A DNA stretch of 64,000 bases from Microbacterium hydrothermale (GCF_004854025.1 NZ_STGM01000001.1:248001-312000); one strand, 5' to 3'. Positions 26,253 to 35,534 are shown, counted from the first letter of the stretch. Program-made: numbers and translations. Notes: generated from the sequence alone by a model not told the origin.

Positions 26253-26813
26253 GTGAGAACCCACCGTCCCGGTCCCTTCCAGCTCCCCGTGCGCGACATC
26301 GAGCGCAAGCCGGGTGAGATGCGCGAGCACTCGCTCGACATCCCCGCCCCCGAGAAATGGGGGGAGGGTCTCGTCTCCGTGCCGGAGGGCGAGGTGCTCG
26401 AACTCGAGGTGCGCTTGGAGTCCGTGCACGAGGGCATCCTCGTCTCGGGCACCGTCGACACCACCGCCGCCGGGGTGTGCGGGCGCTGCCTCATCGACAT
26501 CACCGAGCCTGTCGAAGTCGAGTTCCAGGAACTTTTCGCGTATCCTGAGGGAGAAGCGAGTGACTTCGACGTTCAAGACGACCACGTGGATCTTGAAAAT
26601 CTGGTCCGGGATGCCATTGTCCTGTCGCTTCCGTTCCAGCCGGTGTGTCAGCCGGATTGCCCCGGGCTCGACCCGAACACGGGCGAGAGGCTGACGGAAA
26701 GCCCCGGCGAACCGGAGCAGTCGCCCGTCGATTCCCGATGGGCTGCGCTCCAGCAGTACACCTCAGACCACGGCGATGCGCTCCGCGCCGCCCCCAAGAC
26801 AGAGAAGAGCTAG
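26253..26813 (+). CDS. DUF177 (YceD) family protein
   Basis: The 186-residue protein belongs to the YceD/DUF177 family, commonly found directly before rpmF and linked to 23S rRNA or ribosome metabolism. The CGRCLID motif (about residue 75) and the C-terminal CQPDCPGLDPNTG cysteines are typical and may bind metal. GTG 26253 lies eight bases after TAGCAT. A TTG at 26244 is in frame but falls inside that box. The stop lies two bases before rpmF. Confidence 0.88.
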   Translation: MRTHRPGPFQLPVRDIERKPGEMREHSLDIPAPEKWGEGLVSVPEGEVLELEVRLESVHEGILVSGTVDTTAAGVCGRCLIDITEPVEVEFQELFAYPEGEASDFDVQDDHVDLENLVRDAIVLSLPFQPVCQPDCPGLDPNTGERLTESPGEPEQSPVDSRWAALQQYTSDHGDALRAAPKTEKS

Positions 26814-26815
26814 AC

Positions 26816-27025
26816 ATGGCAGGTAACCCCCCGAAGCGGAAGGTCTCCCGCTCCAACACCCGTTCGCGTCGCGCCCAGTGGAAGGCTGAAGCCCCCGCCC
26901 TGGTCAAGACCATCGAGAACGGCAAGGTCGTCTACAGCCGCCCCCACCAGGCGAAGGTCGTCACCGACTCGCAGGGCACCGAGCTCTTCCTCGAGTACAA
27001 GGGCCGCAAGGTCGCCGACGTCTGA
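26816..27025 (+). CDS. rpmF: 50S ribosomal protein L32
   Basis: The 69-residue basic protein starts MAGNPPKRKVSRSNTRSRR, as L32 does, and ends LEYKGRKVADV. It has no cysteine, so it is the zinc-independent form. Cysteine-containing L32 binds zinc, and many actinobacteria carry a second copy, so a zinc-responsive paralogue may lie elsewhere. It is translated directly after DUF177, two bases apart. Confidence 0.95.
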   Translation: MAGNPPKRKVSRSNTRSRRAQWKAEAPALVKTIENGKVVYSRPHQAKVVTDSQGTELFLEYKGRKVADV

Positions 27026-27035
27026 TCGGTGATCC

Positions 27036-27728
27036 GTGACGCGTAACAACGTCGAGCGCTCAGCGCTCACCGAGAAGCTCGGGGTCGACATCGACCCCGA
27101 GCTTCTTTCTCTTGCCCTGACGCATCGTTCCTTCGCCTACGAGAACGGCGGCATCGCGCACAACGAGCGCCTCGAGTTCCTCGGTGACTCCGTGCTCGGC
27201 CAGGCGGTGACGGTGCGTCTGTTCACGCGGCATCCCGACCTCGACGAGGGAAGCCTCGCCAAGCGGCGTGCCAGCGTCGTCTCCACCGTCGCGCTGGCCG
27301 AGGTGGCCCGCACCATCGGCCTCGGGCCGCACGTGCGGCTCGGACGCGGCGAAGTGCTCACCGGCGGTAGCGACAAGGATTCGATCCTCGCCGACACGAT
27401 GGAGGCGCTCATCGGAGCGACGTTCCTGTCGGCGGGCCCCGACGCCGCGACCGCGATGGTGCTGCGTCTGGTCGAGCCGCTCCTCGCCGACCCCGAGCGC
27501 TACGGCGCGGCGATGGACCCGAAGACGAGCCTGCAGGAGATCGCGGCGCGACTCGGTCTGCCCGCCCCCGTGTACGCCGTGGACGCCACCGGCCCCGATC
27601 ACGATCGACGCTTCACGGCGACGGTGACCGTGGGCGATGTCGCGACGACGGGCGAGGGCACGAGCAAGAAGCAGGCCGAGATGGCCGCCGCCCTCACCGC
27701 GTGGCGCGAGCTCGACGCGCGTGCCTGA
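27036..27728 (+). CDS. rnc: ribonuclease III
   Basis: The 230-residue double-stranded RNA nuclease processes rRNA precursors and structured messages. The signature NERLEFLGDSVLG lies near residue 38, the second catalytic acid is in DTMEALIGA, and a C-terminal double-stranded RNA-binding domain begins near residue 155 (DPKTSLQEIAARLG to KKQAEMAAALTAW). GTG 27036 is ten bases after rpmF. The 3' end overlaps mutM by eight bases. Confidence 0.96.
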   Translation: MTRNNVERSALTEKLGVDIDPELLSLALTHRSFAYENGGIAHNERLEFLGDSVLGQAVTVRLFTRHPDLDEGSLAKRRASVVSTVALAEVARTIGLGPHVRLGRGEVLTGGSDKDSILADTMEALIGATFLSAGPDAATAMVLRLVEPLLADPERYGAAMDPKTSLQEIAARLGLPAPVYAVDATGPDHDRRFTATVTVGDVATTGEGTSKKQAEMAAALTAWRELDARA

Positions 27729-28611
27729 GCTCCCCGAGGTCGAGGTCGTGCGCGCGGGCCTCGAGCCCGCCGTGCACGGCGCGACGATCGTCTCGGTCGA
27801 CGTGCGCGACGAGCGCGCCCTCACCCGGCACACCGGGGGAGCGGCGCACTTCGAGGCGCACCTCACCGGTCGGCGCATCGCGGCGGCCGTCCGGCGCGGC
27901 AAGTTCCTGTGGATGCCGGTGTCGGACGACGAGGCGGTCGTCACGCACCTCGGAATGAGCGGGCAGATGCTGCTGCGGGCGCCGGGCTCTCCCGAGGAGC
28001 GGCACGAGCGCATCCGCCTCGAGATCGAGCACCCCGAGCACGGCGACCTCTCGGTGGTCTTCGCCGATCAGCGCACCTTCGGCTCCCTCGCGGTCGACGA
28101 CCTGGTCGACACGCCCGACGGTGCCGCCGGCGGGAGGGGTTCCGCGCTCGCACGGGTCCCCACCCAGGTGGCCCACATCGCGCGCGATCCGCTGGATCCC
28201 GCCTTCGACGCGGGACGGTTCCGGGCGCGGGTGGCGCGGACGTCGTCGGGCATCAAGCGCGTGCTGCTGGATCAGACCGTCGCCAGCGGCATCGGCAACA
28301 TCTACGCCGACGAGTCGCTGTGGGCGGCCCGCATCCACCCTGAGACGCCGGGTTCGGCGCTGCCGACCCGGGCCGTGAACCGCCTGCTCGCCGAAGTGCA
28401 GGCGGTGCTCGAGAAGGCGCTGGCCGAGGGCGGGACGAGTTTCGACGCGCAGTACGTCAACGTCAACGGGCAGGCGGGCTACTTCGCCCACTCGCTCAAC
28501 GCCTACGGGCGCACTGGTCAACCGTGCCCGCGGTGCGGCCGACCGATCGTGCGCGTGTCATTCATGAACCGCTCGAGCCACTTCTGCCCGCACTGCCAGC
28601 GTCGGCGCTGA
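27721..28611 (+). CDS. mutM: formamidopyrimidine-DNA glycosylase
   Basis: The 296-residue Fpg/MutM removes 8-oxoguanine and nicks the abasic site. After removal of the first residue the chain begins PELPEVEVVRAGL, giving the catalytic proline and glutamates. The helix-two-turn-helix part is IKRVLLDQTVASGIGNIYADE, and the C-terminal zinc finger is CPRCG ... CPHC. The GTG start overlaps rnc. The rnc-mutM pairing is common in actinobacteria. Confidence 0.96.
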   Translation: MPELPEVEVVRAGLEPAVHGATIVSVDVRDERALTRHTGGAAHFEAHLTGRRIAAAVRRGKFLWMPVSDDEAVVTHLGMSGQMLLRAPGSPEERHERIRLEIEHPEHGDLSVVFADQRTFGSLAVDDLVDTPDGAAGGRGSALARVPTQVAHIARDPLDPAFDAGRFRARVARTSSGIKRVLLDQTVASGIGNIYADESLWAARIHPETPGSALPTRAVNRLLAEVQAVLEKALAEGGTSFDAQYVNVNGQAGYFAHSLNAYGRTGQPCPRCGRPIVRVSFMNRSSHFCPHCQRRR

Positions 28612-28631
28612 CGCGCTCCGCACGCGGAAGC

Positions 28632-28679
28632 CGCCGGCATCCGTCGCCCCGGGCAGGCCTGCGGCGACGGATGCCGGCG
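28632..28679. terminator. hairpin between convergent mutM and GNAT genes, built on a GGATGCC pair
   Basis: CGCCGGCATCCGTCGCC (28632-28648) pairs perfectly over 17 bp with GGCGACGGATGCCGGCG (28663-28679) around a 14-base loop. It lies between two stop codons facing each other, so it probably works as a two-way terminator even though no T-run follows. Confidence 0.75.
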
Positions 28680-28689
28680 ATTCACGCGA

Positions 28690-29772
28690 TCAGTCGAGCA
28701 CCTTCTTCCAGACGCCCTCGTACGAGATCGGCGCGAAGCCGATGCGTTCGTTGATCGAGAGCATCGGGCGGTTCTCTTCGGCGTTGTACGTCATCACGCG
28801 CGGAGACTCCGGGGCGACGTCGTGCCACGCGAGCAGACCCGCGCACTTGACGAGCATGCCGAGCCGATGACCGCGGTGAGCGGCGACGACGAGGGTGTCC
28901 TCCTGGCTCGTCGCGGCGGTGCGGTCCTTGCCGATGACCAGTTCGTTGAAGGCCGCGAGCTCGCCGCTGTCGACGTGCTGGGCCGCGGTGACGAGCATGT
29001 GGCGTCCCGCGTCGGTGTATCCCGCTTCGTAGCGGCGCACGCGCGCGGCATCCCACACCTCCTCGTCGAACTCCAGATCGGCCGACGGCGCGTCGGTGAC
29101 CATGCGCGACTTCATCCACGCGAACGAGTCGACGAATTCGTCGGGGGTCGGCAGCGTCCACTGCACCACGCGGTAGCCGGCTGCAGCGGTCTCCGCCTCG
29201 GCCAGCAACGACTCGAGGTGCGGACGCGATCCGTCGAGCTCGAGCCGGCTCACCCGCACGATCTGTTCGAGGGTGCACCCGGATGCCGTGAGGAAGCGCG
29301 CGGCGTGATCCTCGGGGATCGAGCCGAACCCCGTGGGGGCCGCGAGTCGCGGTCCGTCGGCGGCGGGATGCTCCGCCCAGGCCTGCAGGACCGTGCGTCC
29401 CTCGGCGCGGGCGATGCGCTCGATCTCGGCGAACGCGGCGCGGCCGATGCCGTGGCCCCACGCGGAGCGTCGCAATTCGATGAGCCAGAAGCCGGTGCGC
29501 GCCCCGTCCTCCTGGGGGAGGTCGAGGCCGACGCGCCCCACGACGTCGCCGTGGAACACGACGATCCACGAGAACCGCTTCATTTCGGGTTTCGGTTGGT
29601 ACAGCGGGAGCAGTTCGTCGGCCGGCATCGAGGAGTCTTCGTGGCCCGAGATCTCGGCGTAGATGAGGTTGCGCAGACGCACCATCTCGCGGAAGTCCGC
29701 GGCATCGGGCGCGTCGAGCGAAGAGGGGATGTGGAGGGGGCGCAGCTCGAGGCCGGCGGGGAGGGAGGTCAT
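28690..29772 (-). CDS. GNAT-family N-acetyltransferase, two GNAT-like halves
   Basis: The 360-residue protein looks like a tandem GNAT. The first half has WGHGIGRAAFAEIERIA as its acetyl-CoA loop (near residue 110), and the second has VVAAHRGHRLGMLVKCAGL (near residue 300). It may acetylate a small molecule or antibiotic; the substrate is unknown. It resembles, but does not clearly match, mycothiol synthase, which is shorter. It is the third gene of a minus-strand run with the 98-residue and 37-residue genes. Confidence 0.8.
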   Translation of the reverse strand: MTSLPAGLELRPLHIPSSLDAPDAADFREMVRLRNLIYAEISGHEDSSMPADELLPLYQPKPEMKRFSWIVVFHGDVVGRVGLDLPQEDGARTGFWLIELRRSAWGHGIGRAAFAEIERIARAEGRTVLQAWAEHPAADGPRLAAPTGFGSIPEDHAARFLTASGCTLEQIVRVSRLELDGSRPHLESLLAEAETAAAGYRVVQWTLPTPDEFVDSFAWMKSRMVTDAPSADLEFDEEVWDAARVRRYEAGYTDAGRHMLVTAAQHVDSGELAAFNELVIGKDRTAATSQEDTLVVAAHRGHRLGMLVKCAGLLAWHDVAPESPRVMTYNAEENRPMLSINERIGFAPISYEGVWKKVLD

Positions 29773-29837
29773 GAGAATGCTTTCGTGTCGGAGGGGATGG
29801 CGGTGGGGCCGACGTCGCGGACGTTCGACCCCACCTC

Positions 29838-30134
29838 TCAGAACGGCGGGCGGCTGAAGGCCGCGGCGCTCTGCCAGGCCCGCTCGCGCTTGTCGCGCTC
29901 GGCCTGGATCTTCTGCGCGCGATACGCGCTGACCGCCTGGTGGTCGAGGGCGCGAGCGCGATCGGCGTGCCGGGTCAGCAGCCAGAGGCCGAGACGCAGG
30001 GACAGCCGGTCGAACAAACCCAGCGGGCGGTAGGCGGTCGTGTCGAAGGTGACCGAGGTCGGTGTCGGTGTGGTGGTGGTGGTGGTGGGCGCGGCCGAAG
30101 TGTGCTGCGGCGCGCGCGCGAACAACGCGTTCAT
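29838..30134 (-). CDS. small basic protein, unknown function
   Basis: The 98-residue protein has a Thr/Pro-rich stretch (about 14-28), then YRPLGLFDRLSLRLGLWLL, an amphipathic or weak membrane helix, and a charged, Arg/Lys-rich C-terminal half with RDKRERAWQ. GGAG lies eight bases before the ATG. No named domain is recognised. It stands 128 bases after the 37-residue gene, and a GGACCG/CGGTCC hairpin lies in the gap. Co-transcription is likely. Confidence 0.65.
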   Translation of the reverse strand: MNALFARAPQHTSAAPTTTTTTPTPTSVTFDTTAYRPLGLFDRLSLRLGLWLLTRHADRARALDHQAVSAYRAQKIQAERDKRERAWQSAAAFSRPPF

Positions 30135-30262
30135 GCGGAGGCTCCGTGAGAAGAAGACGAGGAAGCGACGCGCCGGACGGGCGCGTGGCGGGACCGTGAA
30201 CGGTCCGGGCGAGCAGAGGGCTCGCGGGAAGCGGAGACGGAGGGCGTCTCGACGCGACGGGA

Positions 30263-30376
30263 TTACCCGAGACGGGAGGGCATGCCGACGGCGGAGGTCA
30301 CTTCGGAGACGGGTGCGGAGAGCACGGGGACGGCGGCGAAGCCGTGGGCGGTGAAGCCGGTCGTGTTGCGAATCAT
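30263..30376 (-). CDS. 37-residue small protein with strong expression signals
   Basis: The frame MIRNTTGFTAHGFAAVPVLS (first 20 residues) continues to ...VGMPSRLG and a TAA stop. It is too short for default gene callers, but AAAGGAGG lies eight bases before the ATG and a TTGACA promoter lies further upstream. Codons end mostly in C or G, as in real genes here. The peptide is mildly hydrophobic with no clear membrane helix. It could be a small functional protein or a translated leader for the two genes behind it. Confidence 0.6.
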   Translation of the reverse strand: MIRNTTGFTAHGFAAVPVLSAPVSEVTSAVGMPSRLG

Positions 30377-30413
30377 GGAAGGAACCTCCTTTCGACGTCG
30401 GTTGCGACCCCCG

Positions 30414-30443
30414 ACGCTAGCGAACGTATTCAGCGAATGTCAA
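30414..30443 (-). promoter_or_regulatory. strong-looking promoter before the 37-residue gene
   Basis: On the minus strand, TTGACA (30443-30438) and TAGCGT (30419-30414) have an 18-base spacer. TTGACA is a perfect -35 box, rare in this GC-rich window. The start codon lies 37 bases beyond the -10 box. Confidence 0.6.
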
Positions 30444-30563
30444 GCTGTCTTCCAGAAATGACGGTCTGTCGGGCGCGTCTGCGCGGTCGGATCGGCCCGG
30501 TTCCGCGGAATTCCGGGGCTGTTCGGATAGCGTGGAGCGCCGGGCCGATCGAGGGAGGGTGAC

Positions 30564-33500
30564 GTGCATCTCAAGAGCGTCACGCTCAAGGGCTTCAAGT
30601 CGTTCGCGCAGGCGACGACCTTCGCGCTCGAACCCGGCGTCACCTGCATCGTGGGCCCCAACGGCTCGGGCAAATCCAACGTCGTCGACGCGCTCGCCTG
30701 GGTGATGGGGGAGCAGGGCGCGAAAACCCTCCGCGGCGGAAAGATGGAGGACGTCATCTTCGCCGGCACCTCGACGCGCGGCCCCCTCGGCCGCGCCGAG
30801 GTGCAGCTGACGATCGACAACGCCGACGGCGCTCTGCCGATCGACTACAGCGAGGTCACGATCAGCCGCACGCTGTTCCGCACCGGCGCGAGCGAGTACG
30901 CGATCAACGGCCAGACCTGCCGCCTGCTCGACGTGCAGGAGCTGCTCAGCGACTCCGGCCTGGGCCGCGAGATGCACGTCATCATCGGCCAGGGGCGTCT
31001 CGACACCGTCCTGCAGGCGACCGCAGAAGACCGACGCGGCTTCATCGAGGAGGCCGCCGGCATCCTCAAGCACCGTCGGCGCAAAGAGAAGACCGCGCGC
31101 AAGCTCGAGGCGATGGAGACGAACCTCACGCGCCTGAGCGATCTGGCGGGAGAGTTGCGCCGCCAACTCAAGCCCCTCGGCAAACAGGCCGAGATCGCGC
31201 GCGAGGCGGCGACGATCGCGGCCGTGGTGCGCGACGCGAAGGCGCGTCTCTACGCCGACGACCTCGTGCGGCTGCGGACGCAGCTGGCCGACGCGGCGCG
31301 CGCGGAGAGCGAGCGTCACACCGAGCGACTGGGGCTGCAGGAGCAGTCCGACGGTCTGCGTCAGCGGGTCGAGCGCCTCGAGAACGACCAGCGCTCCGAG
31401 GCGGTCGACCGCGCGCGCAGCGTCGCCTTCGCCCTCGAGCAGGTGCAGGAACGCCTCCGCGGGCTCTACACGCTCGCCGGGCAACGCCTCACCCTTCTCG
31501 CCGACGACGACGACGGAGTGGGTTCCGGCTTCGCTCCGACCGTCTCGCAGCGCACCATCGACGACGTGCGCGCCGAGATCGAGGACATCGCGGCCGGTCT
31601 CGGCGACGCGCAGGATGCCGCCGCCGACGCGGGTCGTGCCGTCGCGCGCGCCCGGGCCGACCTCGACGCCCTCGACGTCGACATCGCCGCCCAGAGCGCC
31701 CTCGTGTCGGAGCATGACCTCAAGATCCAGTCGCTGCGCGGCACGGCCGCGGCGGCGAACTCGGCCCTCGCGGCCGTGCAGGGCGGTCTCGACCGGCAGC
31801 AGCGCGCACTGGACGCCGCGCTCGTCCGGCGCGCGGAGGCGGAGCGGGCTCGGGCCGAGCTCGACCCCGACGTGGTCCCCGAGGCGTCGACGGCCGAGCA
31901 CGCGGCGGCGTACGAGCGGGCGCAGCGTGACGCGAACGAGGTGGAGACCTCGGTGGCAGGACTTCGCGAGCGCTTGCACGCCGCCGAACGCGAGCGCGAC
32001 GCGCTGTCGGCCCAGACCACGGCCCTCGGCCGTGCCCTCGATGTGCGCAACGCCGCCGCCGACCTCGTCGCCGCGGGTGCCCCGGGCGTGCGCGGCCTCG
32101 TCGCCGACGACGTCAAGGTGACCGCGGGATACGAGACCGCGATTGCTGCGGCCCTCGGCTCCCTCGCGGAGGGGCTGCTCGTCGACGCCCCCGACGACGC
32201 GATCGCCGCCGCGCGCACGGCCGCGACCTCCGACCTCGGACGCGTCGAGATCGCGATCGCGGGCGTCTCGTCGGACACGCACCCGCCGGAGCTGGACGCG
32301 ACCCCCGCGGTCGAGGTGGTCACCGCGTCGCCCGGGGTGGTCGGCATCCTGAGTCGGACCGTCATCGTCGACGATCTCGACGCCGCCGCCGCGCTGCGCG
32401 ACCGCCTCGCCGCGGACGTCACCGTGGTCACGCGCGCCGGCGAGATGCTCACCGCCCACACGCTGCGCGCCGGATCCGACTCGGGGCGGTCGCGACTCGA
32501 ACTCGCCGCCGAACGCGACGCCGCCGCCGAGCGGCTGGCCGAGATCATCGTGGTCGCCGACTCGCTGCGGGAAGCCCTCGGCGACGCGCAGCGCACGCTG
32601 TCGGATGCGCGTCAACGCACCAAAGAGACCCTGTCGACCCTCCGCGCTCACGACGCCGCCCTGGCGAGCCACGCCGAGAAGGTCAACCGGGTGACCGTCC
32701 GCCACGAGGCTGCGGTTGCGGAGTGCGAGCGCCTCGCGGCCGGTGTCGCCCAGGCGGAGACGGCCGTGACCGAGGCGGAGGCCGCCGCGCGGCGGGCCGA
32801 CGAGGCACTGACCCGCGCGCTGGAGGCGCCCCGACCCCTGCTCGACGCCTCGGCGCGGGAGCCGCTCGCCGCGGAGGTCGAGGCCGCGCGCGAGACCGAG
32901 ATGCGCGCGCGCCTGGACATCGAAACGCTCAAGGAGCGGGTCCGCGCCGGTGAGGCGCGCATCGTGCAGCTCGAGCAGCAGCGCGAGCGCGAACGCGCGG
33001 CCGCCGAGGAGGCGGCGCGTCGCGCCGTCATCCGCCGCGCGCAACGCGAGATCGCCGCGGAGGTCGCCGGAGCGCTGCCGGCCCTGCTCGACTCCGTGGA
33101 CCGTTCCGTCAGTCAGGCGCGCGTCGAGCTCGCGGCCGCCGAGACCGCGCGCGCCGCCGTGACCGAGGAGCTCACACGCGCCCGGAGCGAGGAAGCCGCC
33201 GTGCGCGAGCGGCTCGCGCGGCTCACGGAGAGCGTCCACGGGCTCGAGCTGCAGATGCACGAGAAGAAGCTGCACGTCACGAGCCTGCTGGACCGCGTAC
33301 GCTCCGAGCTCGCGCTCGACGAAGACATTCTCGTTTCGGAATACGGCCCCGACCAGCTCGTTCCGCGAGAAGATGGCGCGGATCCGGTCGCCTTCGACCG
33401 CCCCGGGCAGAAGCGCCGCCTGCAGGAGGCGGAGCGCAAACTCGGCCGGCTCGGCCGGGTGAACCCGCTCGCCCTCGAGGAGTTCGCCGCCCTCGAGCAG

Positions 33501-34082
33501 CGCCACGCCTTCTTGACGGAACAGCTCTCCGACCTCCAGCAGACCCGCGCCGACCTGCAGACGATCATCGCCGACCTCGACGAGAGGATGCAGACGATCT
33601 TCGTCGCCGCCTTCGAGGACACCCGCGCGGCCTTCACCGAGATCTTCCCGATCCTCTTCCCGGGCGGGTCGGGCAGCATCTCGCTCACCGAACCGGACTC
33701 TCCGCTGACGACGGGGATCGAGGTCGCCGTGCGACCCGTCGGCAAGAAGATCGAGCGCCTCTCGCTGCTCTCGGGCGGAGAGCGGTCGCTGGCCGCGGTG
33801 GCGTTCCTCACATCGATCTTCACGGCGCGACCGAGCCCGTTCTACATCCTCGACGAGGTCGAGGCGGCGCTCGACGACGCGAACCTCGGCCGCCTGCTCG
33901 GCGTCTTCGAGAAACTCCGCGCGAGCAGCCAGCTCATCGTGATCACGCACCAGAAGCGCACGATGGAGATCGCCGACGCCCTCTACGGCGTCTCGATGCG
34001 GCAGGACGGCGTGTCGGCCGTCGTCGGGCAGCGGGTCGGCGACCGCGCCGCCGCCCGGGGCGAGGCCGCCCCCGTAAGCTGA
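30564..34082 (+). CDS. smc: chromosome segregation protein SMC
   Basis: The 1172-residue ATPase forms the condensin core that organises and separates chromosomes. The N-terminal Walker A is GPNGSGKS (31-38). Two long coiled-coil regions flank a hinge (about 480-640, with GVRGLVADDVKV and glycine motifs). The C-terminal signature LLSGGERSLAAVAFL and Walker B FYILDEVEAALDD complete the head. GTG 30564 follows GGGAGGG. ftsY begins four bases after the stop. ScpA and ScpB are not in the window. Confidence 0.97.
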   Translation: MHLKSVTLKGFKSFAQATTFALEPGVTCIVGPNGSGKSNVVDALAWVMGEQGAKTLRGGKMEDVIFAGTSTRGPLGRAEVQLTIDNADGALPIDYSEVTISRTLFRTGASEYAINGQTCRLLDVQELLSDSGLGREMHVIIGQGRLDTVLQATAEDRRGFIEEAAGILKHRRRKEKTARKLEAMETNLTRLSDLAGELRRQLKPLGKQAEIAREAATIAAVVRDAKARLYADDLVRLRTQLADAARAESERHTERLGLQEQSDGLRQRVERLENDQRSEAVDRARSVAFALEQVQERLRGLYTLAGQRLTLLADDDDGVGSGFAPTVSQRTIDDVRAEIEDIAAGLGDAQDAAADAGRAVARARADLDALDVDIAAQSALVSEHDLKIQSLRGTAAAANSALAAVQGGLDRQQRALDAALVRRAEAERARAELDPDVVPEASTAEHAAAYERAQRDANEVETSVAGLRERLHAAERERDALSAQTTALGRALDVRNAAADLVAAGAPGVRGLVADDVKVTAGYETAIAAALGSLAEGLLVDAPDDAIAAARTAATSDLGRVEIAIAGVSSDTHPPELDATPAVEVVTASPGVVGILSRTVIVDDLDAAAALRDRLAADVTVVTRAGEMLTAHTLRAGSDSGRSRLELAAERDAAAERLAEIIVVADSLREALGDAQRTLSDARQRTKETLSTLRAHDAALASHAEKVNRVTVRHEAAVAECERLAAGVAQAETAVTEAEAAARRADEALTRALEAPRPLLDASAREPLAAEVEAARETEMRARLDIETLKERVRAGEARIVQLEQQRERERAAAEEAARRAVIRRAQREIAAEVAGALPALLDSVDRSVSQARVELAAAETARAAVTEELTRARSEEAAVRERLARLTESVHGLELQMHEKKLHVTSLLDRVRSELALDEDILVSEYGPDQLVPREDGADPVAFDRPGQKRRLQEAERKLGRLGRVNPLALEEFAALEQRHAFLTEQLSDLQQTRADLQTIIADLDERMQTIFVAAFEDTRAAFTEIFPILFPGGSGSISLTEPDSPLTTGIEVAVRPVGKKIERLSLLSGGERSLAAVAFLTSIFTARPSPFYILDEVEAALDDANLGRLLGVFEKLRASSQLIVITHQKRTMEIADALYGVSMRQDGVSAVVGQRVGDRAAARGEAAPVS

Positions 34083-34086
34083 AGCA

Positions 34087-34959
34087 ATGGCTGAGAACTC
34101 CTGGTCGCTGGGCCGCGCGCTGCGCGGGTTGTTCGTCAAACCCACCATCGACGAGACGACCTGGGACGACCTCGAGACCGCGCTGCTCACGGCCGACTTC
34201 GGCCCCGACGTCACCGAGCGTCTGATCGACGAGCTGCGCGAGAAGGTCGAGCGCTACCGCACCACCGACCCGCGCGACCTCCAGCGCATGCTGCGCGAGA
34301 CGCTCGAGGAGCACTTCGCGAAGTTCGACACGACCCTGCGCCTCACCGAGCGTCCCGCCGTCGTCCTCGTCGTGGGCGTGAACGGCGTCGGAAAGACCAC
34401 GACGATCGGCAAGTTCGCGAAGTTCCTGCAGCGCTACGGCCGGTCCGTCGTCGTGGGCGCCGCCGACACCTTCCGCGCCGCCGCGGTCGACCAGCTGGCG
34501 ACCTGGGCCGAACGCGGGGGAGCCACGATCGTCCGTCCGCAGCACGAGGGCCAGGACCCGGCATCCGTCGCGTTCCAGACCGTCGCGCACGCCAAGGAGA
34601 CCGCGACGGAGATCGTGCTGATCGACACCGCCGGCCGCCTGCACACCAAGGGCGGCCTGATGGACGAGCTCGGCAAGATCAAGCGCGTGGTCGAGAAGCA
34701 GGCGCCGATCAGCGAGGTGCTGCTCGTCCTCGACGCCACGACCGGCCAGAACGGGTTGATGCAGGCGCAGGCCTTCCTCGACAGTGCGGGGGTCACCGGC
34801 CTCGTGCTGACCAAGCTCGACGGCTCGGCCAAGGGCGGCTTCGTGCTGGCGGTGCAGGAGCGCACCGGCATCCCGGTGAAGCTGCTGGGGCAGGGCGAGG
34901 GCATCGGCGATCTCACCGGATTCACCCCGCACGTCTTCGCCGCGTCGCTGGTCGACTGA
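34087..34959 (+). CDS. ftsY: signal recognition particle receptor FtsY
   Basis: The 290-residue GTPase docks ribosome-SRP complexes at the membrane. The G1 motif is GVNGVGKT (97-104), followed by DTFRAAAVDQL, DTAGRLHTKGGLMDEL and TKLDGSAKGG. The acidic N-terminal A domain of E. coli FtsY is missing; only the short N domain precedes the G domain, so membrane binding must use the N-terminal helix. TAAGCT, the last bases of smc, ends six bases before the ATG and may allow independent leaderless expression. Confidence 0.96.
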   Translation: MAENSWSLGRALRGLFVKPTIDETTWDDLETALLTADFGPDVTERLIDELREKVERYRTTDPRDLQRMLRETLEEHFAKFDTTLRLTERPAVVLVVGVNGVGKTTTIGKFAKFLQRYGRSVVVGAADTFRAAAVDQLATWAERGGATIVRPQHEGQDPASVAFQTVAHAKETATEIVLIDTAGRLHTKGGLMDELGKIKRVVEKQAPISEVLLVLDATTGQNGLMQAQAFLDSAGVTGLVLTKLDGSAKGGFVLAVQERTGIPVKLLGQGEGIGDLTGFTPHVFAASLVD

Positions 34960-35030
34960 GCGCATAGCGCACCGCGGGCCCGTGGCGGGTCTGCTTCCCG
35001 AAGGCCGCGGGTGATGCTTACATGGGACTC

Positions 35031-35531
35031 ATGGCGATCGAGCACGATTTCTTCGGACTCCTCGAGTCGGGCCCCGACGGGTCGATCTTCTGGAGCGAGA
35101 ACGTCGAGTTCGGCGACCAGAGCGTCACCGTCGACCTGACCGCACCCGACCAGGACGACGTCTCGGTCGAGGCGCTCGACGTGGCGGCATCCCTCATCTC
35201 CTCGCTCGAGGCGATCGACCTGGCCGCGCGCAACGCGATGGTCAACGAGCTCGACTCGCGCACGAGCGAGGTGACCGAGTACATCCTGCAGCAGCAGGCG
35301 ACCCTGGGCGAAGAGCTCGACGACCTGCTCGTCGACGCCTCGGGCGACACCCACATCGACGTCATCAAGGCGCTGCAGCTGATGAGCATGACCATCCTCG
35401 CCGACGAGCACGGGGGCGCCGACCCGTTCGCGGTGCTCGAGTACGCGCTCGACCCCGATGCGACCGACGACGTGCTGCTGGTCAACCTCGCCTCGGACGG
35501 GCGGGTGCAGTCGGTCACCAGCGCCGACTGA
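35031..35531 (+). CDS. DUF2004 domain protein
   Basis: The 166-residue acidic, soluble protein fits the DUF2004 family, whose function is unknown. It starts MAIEHDFFGLLESG and has a central helical segment around DSRTSEVTEYILQQQATLGEELDDLL. ATG 35031 is preferred over 35022 because TACATG (35019-35024) ends exactly six bases before it, the spacing seen at other leaderless genes here. No membrane or signal sequence is seen. The next gene starts three bases after its stop. Confidence 0.75.
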   Translation: MAIEHDFFGLLESGPDGSIFWSENVEFGDQSVTVDLTAPDQDDVSVEALDVAASLISSLEAIDLAARNAMVNELDSRTSEVTEYILQQQATLGEELDDLLVDASGDTHIDVIKALQLMSMTILADEHGGADPFAVLEYALDPDATDDVLLVNLASDGRVQSVTSAD

Positions 35532-35534
35532 GTC

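Noticed and set aside
30417-34214. A 1265-codon open frame opposite smc on the minus strand
   Set aside because: GC-rich codon bias of smc leaves the opposite frame open. The translation has no domain, signal or plausible start site.
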